From contig CAYSVH010000008.1 in the NCBI GenBank assembly GCA_964434425.1, positions 1-64,000 on the forward strand: a stretch of 64,000 nucleotides of DNA. Reading direction: 5' to 3'. Each line of letters opens with the position of its first letter. Within the stretch, counting starts at the first letter, position 1. Positions 51,196 to 59,367 of this stretch are shown here, in pieces. The notes beneath the pieces were generated by a model. It saw nothing but the letters and a program-made list of their open reading frames with translations, was not told the DNA's origin and ran no database searches. The stretch comes from CALMEC01 sp964434425 (GTDB lineage Bacteria > Actinomycetota > Thermoleophilia > Miltoncostaeales > Miltoncostaeaceae). The translations under genes were made by a program, and so were the position numbers.

Positions 51196-51576
51196 TCAGG
51201 CCGCGGAGTGCGCCGGAGGGGCGTAGCGGCAGTGGAGCATCAGGTCGTTGCCGTCGGGGTCGGTGAAGAGGGCCATGTGACACACGCCGGTGTCGAGCGT
51301 GTCGGCCACGAAGGTGACGCCCTTCGCCTCCAGATCGGCCCGTGCGGTCGCGACGTCGTCGACGTGGAGCGCGATGTGACCGTTCTTCTGGGGCGTGAAC
51401 GGCATCCCGAGGGCCTCGGGCTCCCAGATGCCGAAGCAGGTGTCGCCGACCCAGAACTCGTAGTCCGAGGAGGGATCGGGACGAAGTCCGAGGGTCTCGA
51501 CGTAGAACTCTCTCGATCGGGCGGGGTCCTGAGTCGGTACCGCGACGAAGTCGACCTTCGAGATCGTGGCCGTCAT
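51196..51576 (-). CDS. Glyoxalase/VOC-family protein
   Basis: A 126-residue single-domain VOC protein: KVDFVAVPTQDPARSREFYVETLGL near the start, GHIALHVDDVATARADLEAKG near residue 66, and HMALFTDPDGNDLMLHCRY near 100. The FTDPDGNxLMLH block is typical of small glyoxalase/bleomycin-resistance-like proteins; substrate unknown. AAAGGA precedes the ATG at 51576. Confidence 0.85.
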   Translation of the reverse strand: MTATISKVDFVAVPTQDPARSREFYVETLGLRPDPSSDYEFWVGDTCFGIWEPEALGMPFTPQKNGHIALHVDDVATARADLEAKGVTFVADTLDTGVCHMALFTDPDGNDLMLHCRYAPPAHSAA

Positions 51577-51721
51577 CGGGTGTCCTTTCGCTGTGTGGCG
51601 AACGTGTGTTCGGTCATCATAGTGACCGGGCCCGATGATCGGTAGCGAGGTTCTGGCGGTCCGTGAGGACGATATGGCGGGCTTTCGGTGCTCCGCGTCG
51701 TGGATCCGCGCCCGCCATGGG

Positions 51722-52024
51722 TCAGGTCAGACCCTGACGTGCCTCGCGCACGAGCATGACGGCCTCGGGGAAGAGCACGCGGATGGCGTCGCGCACCTGC
51801 GTCGCCTGCTCCTCCGGCTGACCGGCCAGGTCGAGGCGCTGGATGCACGCCACCGTCATCTGCACCGCGAGGTTGATGGCGTTGTCCGCCCAGGCGACCT
51901 TCTGGGCGCCCTGCATCTGCTCCATCATGTCGCGAAGGCCGCGCTGGAGATCATCGGGGTCTCCGAACATGCCGCCGAATGGGAATCCACCCTCGTCCAC
52001 GCTGTCATCCTTCGTTTCGTTCAT
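51722..52024 (-). CDS. Conserved small hypothetical protein
   Basis: A 100-residue soluble protein with an acidic/glycine-rich opening (GGFPFGGMFGDPDDL) and two amphipathic helices: LRDMMEQMQGAQKVAWADNAINLAVQM and VRDAIRVLFPEAVMLVREAR. I do not recognise the family. The start at ATG 52024 is the first in a plausible frame; the frame upstream of it is not protein-like. It is transcribed away from the zinc alcohol dehydrogenase gene region on the same strand. Confidence 0.55.
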   Translation of the reverse strand: MNETKDDSVDEGGFPFGGMFGDPDDLQRGLRDMMEQMQGAQKVAWADNAINLAVQMTVACIQRLDLAGQPEEQATQVRDAIRVLFPEAVMLVREARQGLT

Positions 52025-52243
52025 CGGACCCCCAGAGGGTAGCCGAGTCGGAGGTGGGTTCGTCGGGCGAACGGTGGTCGCGTACCCTCGCCCGATCGAT
52101 GTCGGAAGCGACGGGAATCGTGCGACGGACCTCGGGGCGATGCGCACGCGGAAGCAGAGCACCGGTGGGCACGGGTCGGTGTGAAGCCTCGGGCGGCGGG
52201 TGATGGCACGACGCACGACGCCGTGCCATCACGTTTCGCCGGG

Positions 52244-53302
52244 TCAGTATGTGATCAGCGGCTTGATGATCCCGTCGGCCTTCGTCTTCATCAACTCGAA
52301 GGCGCGCTCGGAGTCGTCGATCGACATGGTGTGCGTGGTCATGGGTGTCGGATCGATCTTCCCGGTCTCGAGGAGACGCAGGATCCGTCCCATCCGCTCG
52401 TTGCCGCCGGGGCAGAGGGCCGTATTGATCGACTTGTCGCCCATGCCCAGGACGAAACCGTCCAGCGGGATGGTGAGCGTCGGACCGGACTCGCCGTGGT
52501 ACCCGACGTTCGAGATCGTGCCGCCGGGCTTGGTGGCCTGGATGCAGTTCTCGAACGTCACCTGGAGGCCGAGGGCCTCGACGGCGGAGTCGGCGCCTCC
52601 TCCGGTCGCCTCGACGACCGTCTCGACGATATCGCCGTCCGCGGGATCGAGCGTGATGTCCGCTCCGAAGTGCGTCGAGAGCTCGCGACGCGCCGGCACG
52701 CCGTCCACGGTGATGATGAGGCCTGCGCCGAGCAGCTTGGCGCCGATCGTGGCCGACAGGCCGACGGCACCCTGAGCGAAGATCACGACGGATCCGCCGA
52801 GTGGGATCTTCGCGTTCTCGGCGCCGGCGAACCCGGTGGTGAGCATGTCGCAGCAGTAGACGGCCTTCTCGTCCGGGATCGCGTCCGGGATCTTCGCCAG
52901 GTTGAAGTCGGCGTCGTTGACGAAGAAGTACTCGGACAGGTTGCCGTCCCGCTGAGCCGTGTAGCGGTATCCGCCGAGCGGCCCGCCACACTGCGACGAG
53001 AACCCGCGTTGGCAGGCCGAACAGGTGCCGTCGGGCGTCACCGCACATACGACCACGCGGTCTCCCACCTGTGCGGAGGTGACGCCCTCACCGACCTCGT
53101 GGACGACGCCGACGCTCTCATGACCGAGCAGACGGCCGTCCGGGATTCCGAGGAGTCCCGCGACGGTGTGGACGTCGGATGTGCAGAGGAGGGAGGCGGT
53201 TGTGCGGACGATCGCCTCTCCCGGCCCGGCACGCGGGATCTCGCGCTCGACCATGCCGACCCGGCCGATCCCGAGCATGCAGAGGCCCTTCATCGTGGCC
53301 AT
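52244..53302 (-). CDS. Zinc-dependent secondary alcohol dehydrogenase-like protein
   Basis: A 352-residue medium-chain dehydrogenase resembling NADP-dependent secondary alcohol dehydrogenases. Catalytic zinc ligands: Cys in LLCTSDVH near residue 40, His in LGHESVG near 61 and Asp in CCDMLTTGFAGAE near 152. The structural-zinc lobe keeps only CSACQRGFSSQC. The coenzyme site is AQGAVGLSATIGAKLLG near 175. AAAGGA precedes ATG 53302. No clear neighbours in the same pathway; the direction of the reaction and substrate are not determined by sequence. Confidence 0.88.
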   Translation of the reverse strand: MATMKGLCMLGIGRVGMVEREIPRAGPGEAIVRTTASLLCTSDVHTVAGLLGIPDGRLLGHESVGVVHEVGEGVTSAQVGDRVVVCAVTPDGTCSACQRGFSSQCGGPLGGYRYTAQRDGNLSEYFFVNDADFNLAKIPDAIPDEKAVYCCDMLTTGFAGAENAKIPLGGSVVIFAQGAVGLSATIGAKLLGAGLIITVDGVPARRELSTHFGADITLDPADGDIVETVVEATGGGADSAVEALGLQVTFENCIQATKPGGTISNVGYHGESGPTLTIPLDGFVLGMGDKSINTALCPGGNERMGRILRLLETGKIDPTPMTTHTMSIDDSERAFELMKTKADGIIKPLITY

Positions 53303-53705
53303 GACGATCCTTTCGGATAGATTCTTGAGGTGTCCGGAAACGGAGCCGACCGGCGATGCGGCCGGATTTGTTCCGCCGTCCGACCGACGCTACGGTGGCT
53401 CGCGGGCCGCCGCAACCGCGGCGGTGCGTTTTCGCCGGGGTATCGCCCTTTCGGGTGATGCGGCGCACCGCGCCCACCCATCGGGGAGGCCACGAACGCG
53501 GATGCCGGTGGCTCCGCGGCACGACGTCACTCGTGCCGCCCATCTCGGGTTCGCCGGGCCGCGCAGTGGGGTTGTGGTGGGCGTGTTCGACGACCGGCCG
53601 TGGAGGTGACGAGGCGACGGTCCCGGCTTCGCGGGAGGGGCGGTTCGCATCCGCGCGCGAGTGGTAGCCTTACGCGCGTCCACCACCGGAGGGAAGCTCG
53701 ACACC
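53303..53705. other. 403-bp gap between the dehydrogenase and a small membrane protein
   Basis: A divergent intergenic region. It contains an SD for the 53706 gene (GGAGGGAAG) and TAGCCT at about 53667, a possible -10. Open frames on both strands are arginine/proline-rich chance frames. No RNA gene or conserved repeat was recognised. Confidence 0.4.
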
Positions 53706-53984
53706 ATGGCGCACGGCTCGTCTCAACCGAAGAACCTGTCGATCACCTGGCCGTTCACGTTCGCGGCCCTCGTCGCGGTGTTCTCACTGGTGTGGTTCTG
53801 CCTCGGTTTCGCGATCCACGACCGCAAGCCGATCGACGACAGCTATGAGGTTTCGGGCCCCGTCGAGCTGAAGTGGCACTACGAGATCTTCCAGTACGGC
53901 CTCTACGCCGCGCTTCTCATCTGCATCGGCGGATACGTCTTCAACCACCTCCGGGCGAAGAAGCGCATCGCGGCTGAGGCGTAG
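53706..53984 (+). CDS. Small two-helix membrane protein
   Basis: A 92-residue protein with two membrane segments, FTFAALVAVFSLVWFCLGFAI and YGLYAALLICIGGYVF, joined by a 27-residue polar loop (DRKPIDDSYEVSGPVELKWHYEI split around residues 40-60). A basic C-terminus (RAKKRIAAEA) suggests both ends are cytosolic. I do not recognise a family. ATG 53706 has GGAGGGAAG upstream. The stop is 15 bp before the palindromic element. Confidence 0.6.
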   Translation: MAHGSSQPKNLSITWPFTFAALVAVFSLVWFCLGFAIHDRKPIDDSYEVSGPVELKWHYEIFQYGLYAALLICIGGYVFNHLRAKKRIAAEA

Positions 53985-54002
53985 ATGGTCGGTTCCGTCT
54001 AG

Positions 54003-54159
54003 TGTCCCGCGTCAGAGCTTCGTGGTCGTTTGCCGGCTGCATCTCATCGCGAGGCGGTGTCCTCGACCGCCAAGAGATTCCCGATATTCCGGCGGTCTGC
54101 GTCCGTGCCTCGCCGGAGATTCGCTCGGCAAACACCAAACGAACCTCCGACGCGGGACA
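54003..54159. mobile_element. Palindromic MITE-like element, copy 1
   Basis: A 157-bp element flanked by CTAG on both sides (53999-54002, 54160-54163). Ends are inverted: TGTCCCGCGTCAGAG at the left and TGTCCCGCGTCGGAG read inward from the right. Further arms GCGAGGC/GCCTCGC and GACCGCC/GGCGGTC continue toward the centre, so almost the whole element can fold into one hairpin. Copy 2 is at 59038-59195. No transposase is encoded. The right CTAG lies 8 bp before the algH-like ATG. Confidence 0.8.
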
Positions 54160-54171
54160 CTAGCCGTCGGG

Positions 54172-54738
54172 ATGGATACCGCTCCCCGATGGCGGAAGGG
54201 GCGGCTTCTGGTCGCGTCGCCGTCCTTGACCGACCCCAACTTCCGGCGGTCCGTCGTGCTCCTTCTCGAGCACTCGGAGAACGGCGCCCTGGGGGTCATC
54301 CTCAACCGGCCCACGGACACCCCCACCCGTGAGGCGCTGCCCGGACGTCTGACCGGCCCCCTGCCGGACGACGCCGTGGTGCATGAGGGCGGGCCGTGTG
54401 AGCCGGGATCCGTGTTGCTCCTCGGTGAGTTCCGCGATGCGGGCGCGCATCTGGGGGGAACCCCGGTGATCGGAGCGCTCCGGGTGGTCGAGCCCGATGC
54501 CGACCTCCGGAACATTGAGGACCAGGTGCTGGGTCTGCGCGCGTTCGGTGGCTACGCCGGCTGGGGCGGCGGGCAGCTGGAGGGCGAGATCGCCGACGAC
54601 GGCTGGATCGACGCGGAGTGTCTGCCGGATGACGTCTTCTGCGACGACCCCGAGGGGCTCTGGAGCACGGTGCTCGAGCGCAAGGGCGGCAACTACCGCC
54701 TCGTCGCCCGCATGCCGCTCGATCCCTCATTGAACTGA
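54172..54738 (+). CDS. AlgH/YqgE-family protein (UPF0301)
   Basis: A 188-residue soluble protein of the UPF0301 family. Blocks are GRLLVASPSLTDPNFRRSVVLLLEHSENGALGVILNRP in the first 50 residues (the family's opening), VHEGGPCEPGSVLLL, and GYAGWGGGQLEGEIADDGWI near residue 130. AlgH/YqgE is widespread, but its biochemical role is not settled. ATG 54172 lies 12 bp after the right end of palindromic element copy 1; no strong ribosome-binding site is seen, and the upstream frame is the repeat. The insertion therefore probably replaced the native promoter or supplies one. Confidence 0.85.
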   Translation: MDTAPRWRKGRLLVASPSLTDPNFRRSVVLLLEHSENGALGVILNRPTDTPTREALPGRLTGPLPDDAVVHEGGPCEPGSVLLLGEFRDAGAHLGGTPVIGALRVVEPDADLRNIEDQVLGLRAFGGYAGWGGGQLEGEIADDGWIDAECLPDDVFCDDPEGLWSTVLERKGGNYRLVARMPLDPSLN

Positions 54739-54913
54739 CGACGTCTGAGTCACCGTCCGGCCCGCGGACGCGCGCGCTACCGGTGGGCCTCCCCGGGCTC
54801 GCGGTGAGGGGCCGGATCCGGCCGACGAGGCGGAACGCGGTGTGACGGCCGGTCGACGTCGGGTTCGCGTGCGGGTGCGGGCATCATCCGAATCGGTTCG
54901 CCGATGACCTCGT

Positions 54914-54949
54914 GCGGGGGCGCCGGACACTCCTTGTGTGTGCGCCCCC
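54914..54949 (+). terminator. Hairpin downstream of the AlgH/YqgE gene
   Basis: GGGGGCGC pairs with GCGCCCCC across about 19 nt containing CCGGACACTCCTTGTGTG. It lies about 180 bp after the stop codon and may end that transcript. No T-run follows. The remaining sequence between 54739 and 55066 shows nothing else supportable. Confidence 0.4.
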
Positions 54950-55066
54950 GACAGTACGAATCGGACGTCCTTCGTGTGGACGCTCAGCAGTGAAGCTCGG
55001 TGCGACGCATGTTCGGGCTCCGTCACGACGTCGCGGATGACCGGGATTCGACGGTGGCCCGACGTG

Positions 55067-55096
55067 TGAAGGGCCCCTCCGAGGAGGGGCCCTTCA
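55067..55096 (-). terminator. Terminator of amtB
   Basis: TGAAGGGCCCCTCC (55067-55080) pairs with GGAGGGGCCCTTCA (55083-55096), a 14-bp stem directly downstream of amtB on the minus strand. The following bases are not T-rich. Confidence 0.65.
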
Positions 55097-55126
55097 TGTA
55101 CCGCGTCTCGGAGATGTTGAGAGTGT

Positions 55127-56383
55127 CTAGACGGTGGTCTCGACACGCTCCGGCGTGGACGGGTCGAGGTCCATGTCGTAGGCGGTTCCACCGTGCAGGA
55201 TGGGGTCGATTCCGGCGATCTCGTCCTCCTCCTTGACACGGAAGCCGATGGTCTTGTCGATCACCCGACCGATGATGTAGGCGACGACGAAGGAGTAGAC
55301 CATGACGGTGAGCGCCGGGACGATCTGCGTCATGAGCTGATCGATGTTGCCGCTGAAGAAGAGCCCGGTGTCCTGTGCGAGGAACCCGAGGTACAGACAG
55401 CCGACCATACCGGCGACGAGGTGGAGACCCACGACGTCGAGCGAGTCGTCGTAGCCCAGCTTGTACTTCAGCTCGATCGCGAAGGCACACACGGCACCGG
55501 CGACGAAGCCGAGCACGACGGCCCAGATCGGGTCGAGGTTGGCGCAGGCCGGCGTGATGGCGACCAGGCCGGCGACCACACCGGAGGCGGCTCCGACGGC
55601 CGTGGCCTTCCCGCTGCGGATCCGCTCGATGAGGATGAAGCCGAGGATGCCGGCGGCCGGAGCACCGATCGTGTTGAGGAAGATCAGGGCGCCGAGGCCG
55701 TCCTCGGTGGCGGCACCGGTGTTGAATCCGAACCAACCGAACCACAGGATGGCGGCACCGATGAGCACCAGCGGGACGTTGTGCGGCTTGGCGGCTTCCT
55801 TGCTGAAGCCCGTGAGGCGCTTGCCGAGGACGAGTGCCAGGGCGAGCGCGGCCGCACCGGCGTTGATGTGGACCGCGGTGCCGCCGGCCCAGTCGATGGT
55901 GGAGGTCTCACCGAAGCCGAACTTGCCGATCCAGCCGGTCATGCCCTCGTCATCGAAGGCCCAGACCCAGCCCTGAACGGGGAAGTACGAGACCGTTGCC
56001 CAGACACCGGCGAAGACGAGCCACGGGAAGAACCGGGCCCGGTCGGCGACGGCGCCCGAGATGAGGGCGGTCGTGATGATGGCGAACGTGCCGCCGAATG
56101 CGACGCCGGCAAGTGCGTCGCTGCCCGTGAGGTCGTTCACACCGAGGTCGGAGAATGGGTTGGCAACCACGGAGCCCCAGAATCCATCACCACTGAGAAC
56201 ACCCATGTTGTACCCGTAGATGATCCAGAGAACTGCGATGAGTCCGAGGGCGCCGAAGCTGAGCATCATCATCGAGACGACGCTCTTGGCTTTGACGAGG
56301 CCTCCGTAGAAGAAGGCGAGTCCCGGTGTCATGAAGAGCACCAGGGCTGCGCACACAAGTAGCCATATCGTTCCGGCGGTCAT
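55127..56383 (-). CDS. amtB: Ammonium transporter
   Basis: Membrane channel for ammonium. The 418 residues form about 11 helices. FFYGGLVKAKSVVSMMM near residue 25, the periplasmic aspartate in STIDWAGGTAVHINAG near 160 with the first twin histidine, FGWFGFNTGAA near 214, and the second histidine in DVVGLHLVAGMVG near 310 are all present. The C-terminal tail binds GlnK in homologues, but no glnK follows here. AAGGACC precedes ATG 56383. The 720-bp region upstream is otherwise featureless. Confidence 0.95.
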   Translation of the reverse strand: MTAGTIWLLVCAALVLFMTPGLAFFYGGLVKAKSVVSMMMLSFGALGLIAVLWIIYGYNMGVLSGDGFWGSVVANPFSDLGVNDLTGSDALAGVAFGGTFAIITTALISGAVADRARFFPWLVFAGVWATVSYFPVQGWVWAFDDEGMTGWIGKFGFGETSTIDWAGGTAVHINAGAAALALALVLGKRLTGFSKEAAKPHNVPLVLIGAAILWFGWFGFNTGAATEDGLGALIFLNTIGAPAAGILGFILIERIRSGKATAVGAASGVVAGLVAITPACANLDPIWAVVLGFVAGAVCAFAIELKYKLGYDDSLDVVGLHLVAGMVGCLYLGFLAQDTGLFFSGNIDQLMTQIVPALTVMVYSFVVAYIIGRVIDKTIGFRVKEEDEIAGIDPILHGGTAYDMDLDPSTPERVETTV

Positions 56384-57105
56384 AGGGTCCTTCCGCTTTG
56401 TTCAGGTTTTCCGAGGCGCGATGCCTCTGGTTATGTCGCGTTGACCGAGATCCCGGGCCCGGAGACGGTGAAAAGTGCAGGTGACACAGGTGAGGTCCGG
56501 GATCGTCGGTGACCGTTTCGTACGGTTGAGCAGACGCTAGAGCGGCGGGGCGGCCGATCGGTTTGGACCAATCCACAAAGATCGATGGCGTTCACTTCAC
56601 CACGCGGAAAACGCTGAGGGCGTACCGGGGAGGGCCTCGGACGGCGTGGCGATGGGAACTTTTCGGCGCCCTCCGGGGAATACGGGGTGATGGAGGACCG
56701 TCGCTCAGACAGGTGCATCATCCGCCGCTGCAACCCGACCGGCCCCGTCGGGCTCTCGTCGCGACGGACTTCGGCGGCCATCCGGGGCTGATCCATGAAA
56801 CGCAGGCGCGGGTCATGGGGGACCTCCGGGGCGCGGCTACCTGATCGGTGTGGAGTCGCACGGGACGTCGCGTACACCCTGATCGAGAGACCAGCCGGGC
56901 CGGCGCGGGCCTGCGTGCCGGTTTACCGGGCTTCGCGCCGTCCCTGACGTGGGTGCGGGTAGGGGCACGTCCAGGATCGGATACCACCGTCCGTGCTGGG
57001 CCCCTGCCTGGCGCTCACGGCAGTTGACCGGAGCTCATACGAAGGCCCCGCAGCCCGCTGCGAGGTCACAGGGAGGGCTGGCGGGCTTCGCTCATGAAAG
57101 GTCTC
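56384..57105. other. 722-bp non-coding gap upstream of amtB
   Basis: Spans from the amtB start to the end of the sigma-factor gene. The minus strand just upstream of amtB contains GTCAC twice and a GAAAC, loosely like GlnR half-sites, but not in a convincing arrangement. I see no gene, RNA or repeat. The open frames on both strands lack family features and look like GC-driven chance frames. Confidence 0.45.
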
Positions 57106-58176
57106 CTACTGGAGTCGGGCGGCCTCGGCCATACTCGCCAGCTTCTGGAGCGACTGGTGCTCGACCTGGCGGATGCGCTCACGGGTGACGTTGAACATGC
57201 GGCCCAGTTCGTCCAGCGTGCGCGGCTTCTCGCCGCCCAGGCCGTAGCGGAGTTCCAGAACGCGGCGCTCGCGATACGAGAGCTGATCGAGAAGATCACC
57301 GAGCGCCTCGTGGCGAAGCGTGGTCTCGGCGGCCATCTCGGGGGCGACGGTGTTCTCGTCGGCCAGGAAGCGCACGAACTCGGCCTCCTCGTCCTCACCG
57401 ACCGGCTTCTCGAGCGACACGATGGGCTGAGCGCTGCGGAGGATGTCCTCGACCTCCTCCGGCGGCAGGCCGGTGGCCTCGCCGAGCTCCTCGACGGTGG
57501 GCTCACGACCCAGCTGACCGATGAGCACGCGCTCGGCGCGGCTGATCTGGTTGAGCTTCTCGACGACGTGGACCGGGATGCGGATGGTGCGCCCCTTGTC
57601 GGCGAGCGCGCGCGTCACCGCCTGGCGGATCCACCAGGTGGCATACGTGGAGAACTTGAACCCGCGACGCCAGTCGAACTTCTCGACCGCGCGGACCAGG
57701 CCGAGGGTACCCTCCTGGATGAGGTCGAGGAAGGGGAGACCACGGCCGCGGTATGCCTTCGCGATCGACACGACCAGGCGGAGGTTGGCCTCGACCATCT
57801 GGCGCTTGGCCTCGGGATCTCCGTTCTCGATGCGCTTCGCGAGGCTGACCTCCTGCGCGGCGGTGAGGAGCGGTACACGTCCGATGTCCTTCAGGAACAG
57901 CTGGAGTGCGTCGGTCGTCTGCTCGACCGCCGGATGGGTGCGCCGGTTGCGCTCGGCCTCGTCCAGTTCGGCCGTGCGGGCACGCGCTTCGATGGCGTCG
58001 ACGATGTCGACTCCGAGCTCGTCGAGGTGCTGGTAGAGCTCGGCCTGCGAGGTTGCGTCGACGTTGATGGCGTCGAGCGCTTCGCCGACCTCCTCGACGC
58101 TCAGGAACCCAAGCTCCTGACCGCGCGCGATGAGCGCCTGCAGCTCGCCTTGGTCAATCAGCTCTTGCAGTCCCGT
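57106..58176 (-). CDS. RNA polymerase primary-type sigma factor (RpoD/HrdB-like)
   Basis: Group 1/2 sigma-70. Region 1.1-like ALIARGQELGFLSVEEV is followed by region 1.2 (DALQLFLKDIGRVPLL), region 2 (EANLRLVVSIAKAYRGRGLPFLD, FSTYATWWIRQAVTRAL), region 3 and region 4 (LSYRERRVLELRYGLG, ELGRMFNVTRERIRQVE). Regions 2.4 and 4.2 match the housekeeping type, so it should read TANNNT promoters. The first ATG (57798) is internal to region 2. The frame is open upstream only to TAA 58189-58191, with no ATG/GTG/TTG. ACG 58176 lies 8 nt after AGGA; CTG 58170 is the other option. With ACG the protein is 356 residues. Confidence 0.9.
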   Translation of the reverse strand, partial: TGLQELIDQGELQALIARGQELGFLSVEEVGEALDAINVDATSQAELYQHLDELGVDIVDAIEARARTAELDEAERNRRTHPAVEQTTDALQLFLKDIGRVPLLTAAQEVSLAKRIENGDPEAKRQMVEANLRLVVSIAKAYRGRGLPFLDLIQEGTLGLVRAVEKFDWRRGFKFSTYATWWIRQAVTRALADKGRTIRIPVHVVEKLNQISRAERVLIGQLGREPTVEELGEATGLPPEEVEDILRSAQPIVSLEKPVGEDEEAEFVRFLADENTVAPEMAAETTLRHEALGDLLDQLSYRERRVLELRYGLGGEKPRTLDELGRMFNVTRERIRQVEHQSLQKLASMAEAARLQ

Positions 58177-58470
58177 CGCGTCCGTCCTTTACTCCGAAGT
58201 TCGGCACCGTCGTCATGACACACCACGTCGTCCCGTGGCCGTCATCTCGTGGAGAGCAGTGCCCCGATTGTGCGCGAAGACCGGGAGATCGCGATCCGAC
58301 GACCTTCGCTCCGGGGGAGTGTAGCCCGGTTCGTGCGCCCGGTACAGGGGCCGACACACATTTCTTTCGGTTCGTCTCCGGTCCGTGGCCCCGTGACCGC
58401 AAGGAATCACGGCTTCCGAGGCCAACAGTAAGATGTCCAAACCTCGGTTCCCACGGCGAATGGGGAAGTC

Positions 58471-59037
58471 TTGACCGCAGCACGCGAACCTCAGCATTCC
58501 ACGAGCGGCCCGGCCGGATGGGTCGTGCTCCTGGCGCTGATGGTGCTCGCATTGATCATCGCCGGCGTGGCGAAGGGATGCGAGGACGATGAGCCGGCAG
58601 CCGGTCCGGTCACGACGACGACCGGCCCCACCGATACCGGTCAGACGAGCACGGCCGACGCACAGGGGCAGGCGGTGATCGCCGAGATCAACCGTGCGGT
58701 CCAGGCGGCCGGGGGGGTCCAGTTCGCGACGGGTGAGACGACGCTCACCCCCGCCAGCGAGAGGATCCTGGACGACGTCGCCGTCATCATGAACCGGAAC
58801 ATCGACGTGAAGGCCGAGGTCGGCGGGCACACGGACACCCAGGGCGACGCCCAGAAGAATCAGCAGATCAGCCAGCAACGCGCACAGGCCGTGGTCAAGT
58901 ACCTCAACGACAAGGGCATCCCGGCCGCGAACCTGAGGGCCGTGGGCTACGGCTCGCAGCAGCCCCTTGAGCCGAACGACACCACCGAGGAACTGCGGGC
59001 CAAGAACCGCCGCGTCGAGTTCAAGCTCATGTCTTAG
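58471..59037 (+). CDS. OmpA-family peptidoglycan-associated membrane protein
   Basis: A 188-residue protein: a single membrane helix (GWVVLLALMVLALIIAGVA), a threonine-rich linker, and an OmpA C-terminal-like domain. In that domain EVGGHTDTQGDAQKNQQISQQRAQAVVKYL (residues 120-149) carries the Asp and Arg that bind diaminopimelate in the cell wall, and LRAVGYGSQQPL and NRRVEFKL complete it. It is probably a wall-anchored membrane protein; the domain does not imply an outer membrane. TTG 58471 is the start. Its stop TAG (59035-59037) is the last three bases of the TTAG bordering palindromic element copy 2, so the insertion defines or touches the C-terminus. Confidence 0.82.
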   Translation: MTAAREPQHSTSGPAGWVVLLALMVLALIIAGVAKGCEDDEPAAGPVTTTTGPTDTGQTSTADAQGQAVIAEINRAVQAAGGVQFATGETTLTPASERILDDVAVIMNRNIDVKAEVGGHTDTQGDAQKNQQISQQRAQAVVKYLNDKGIPAANLRAVGYGSQQPLEPNDTTEELRAKNRRVEFKLMS

Positions 59038-59195
59038 TGTCCCGCGTCAGAAGTTCGTGGTCGTTCGCCGGCTGCACCTCATCGCGAGGCGGTGTCCTCG
59101 ACCGCCGAAATGTTCCCGCTATTCCGGCGGTCTCTCGTCCGTGCCTCGCGGGAGATTCGCTCGGCAAACACCAAACGAGCTTCTGACGCGGGACA
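59038..59195. mobile_element. Palindromic MITE-like element, copy 2
   Basis: A 158-bp element with perfect 16-bp terminal inverted repeats (TGTCCCGCGTCAGAAG) flanked by TTAG at the left and CTAG at the right (59196-59199). The interior again holds GCGAGGC/GCCTCGC and GACCGCC/GGCGGTC arms. Compared with copy 1, base changes in the left arm are often matched in the right arm (GAG/CTC-like to GAAG/CTTC), as expected if the hairpin is maintained. The left flank supplies the stop codon of the OmpA-domain gene. No transposase gene. Confidence 0.8.
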
Positions 59196-59212
59196 CTAGA
59201 GGGGTGACTTCC

Positions 59213-59310
59213 CGGGATCGTGGATGTGGGGTGCGTCACCTGTGGATACGGCGCGTCGCCGCGGGCCGAAGGACCGGGTGGTGCGCTTTCCGAGGTATCC
59301 GGTGGCCGGC
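59213..59310. repeat. Dispersed repeat, copy C (reverse orientation)
   Basis: GATCGTGGATGTGGGGTGCG and the following 75 bp are a diverged reverse complement of copies A and B (34.3 and 42.6 kb). It begins 13-18 bp after palindromic element copy 2, so two different small elements lie side by side here. It runs into the upstream region of the NfeD-like gene. Confidence 0.55.
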
Positions 59311-59367
59311 CAGGGGTGGCGGTCCTGCGGCGGTCACCGCGGATCGGTCGCCGACGGGGCACGCGTC

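Noticed and set aside
53356..53667. 104-codon plus-strand frame upstream of the small membrane protein
   Set aside because: No SD, unlike any family, and amino-acid use matches out-of-phase GC-rich sequence.
54727..55239. 170-codon minus-strand frame between the AlgH/YqgE gene and amtB
   Set aside because: Compositionally random, overlaps the amtB 3' end out of phase, no recognisable domain.
56384..56560. GlnR-like half-sites upstream of amtB
   Set aside because: GTCAC and GAAAC elements occur but not in the paired spacing of a GlnR box; too weak to call.
56431..57091. Long open frames in the amtB-sigma gap
   Set aside because: Arg/Pro/Ser-rich, no start with SD, no family features; typical high-GC chance frames.
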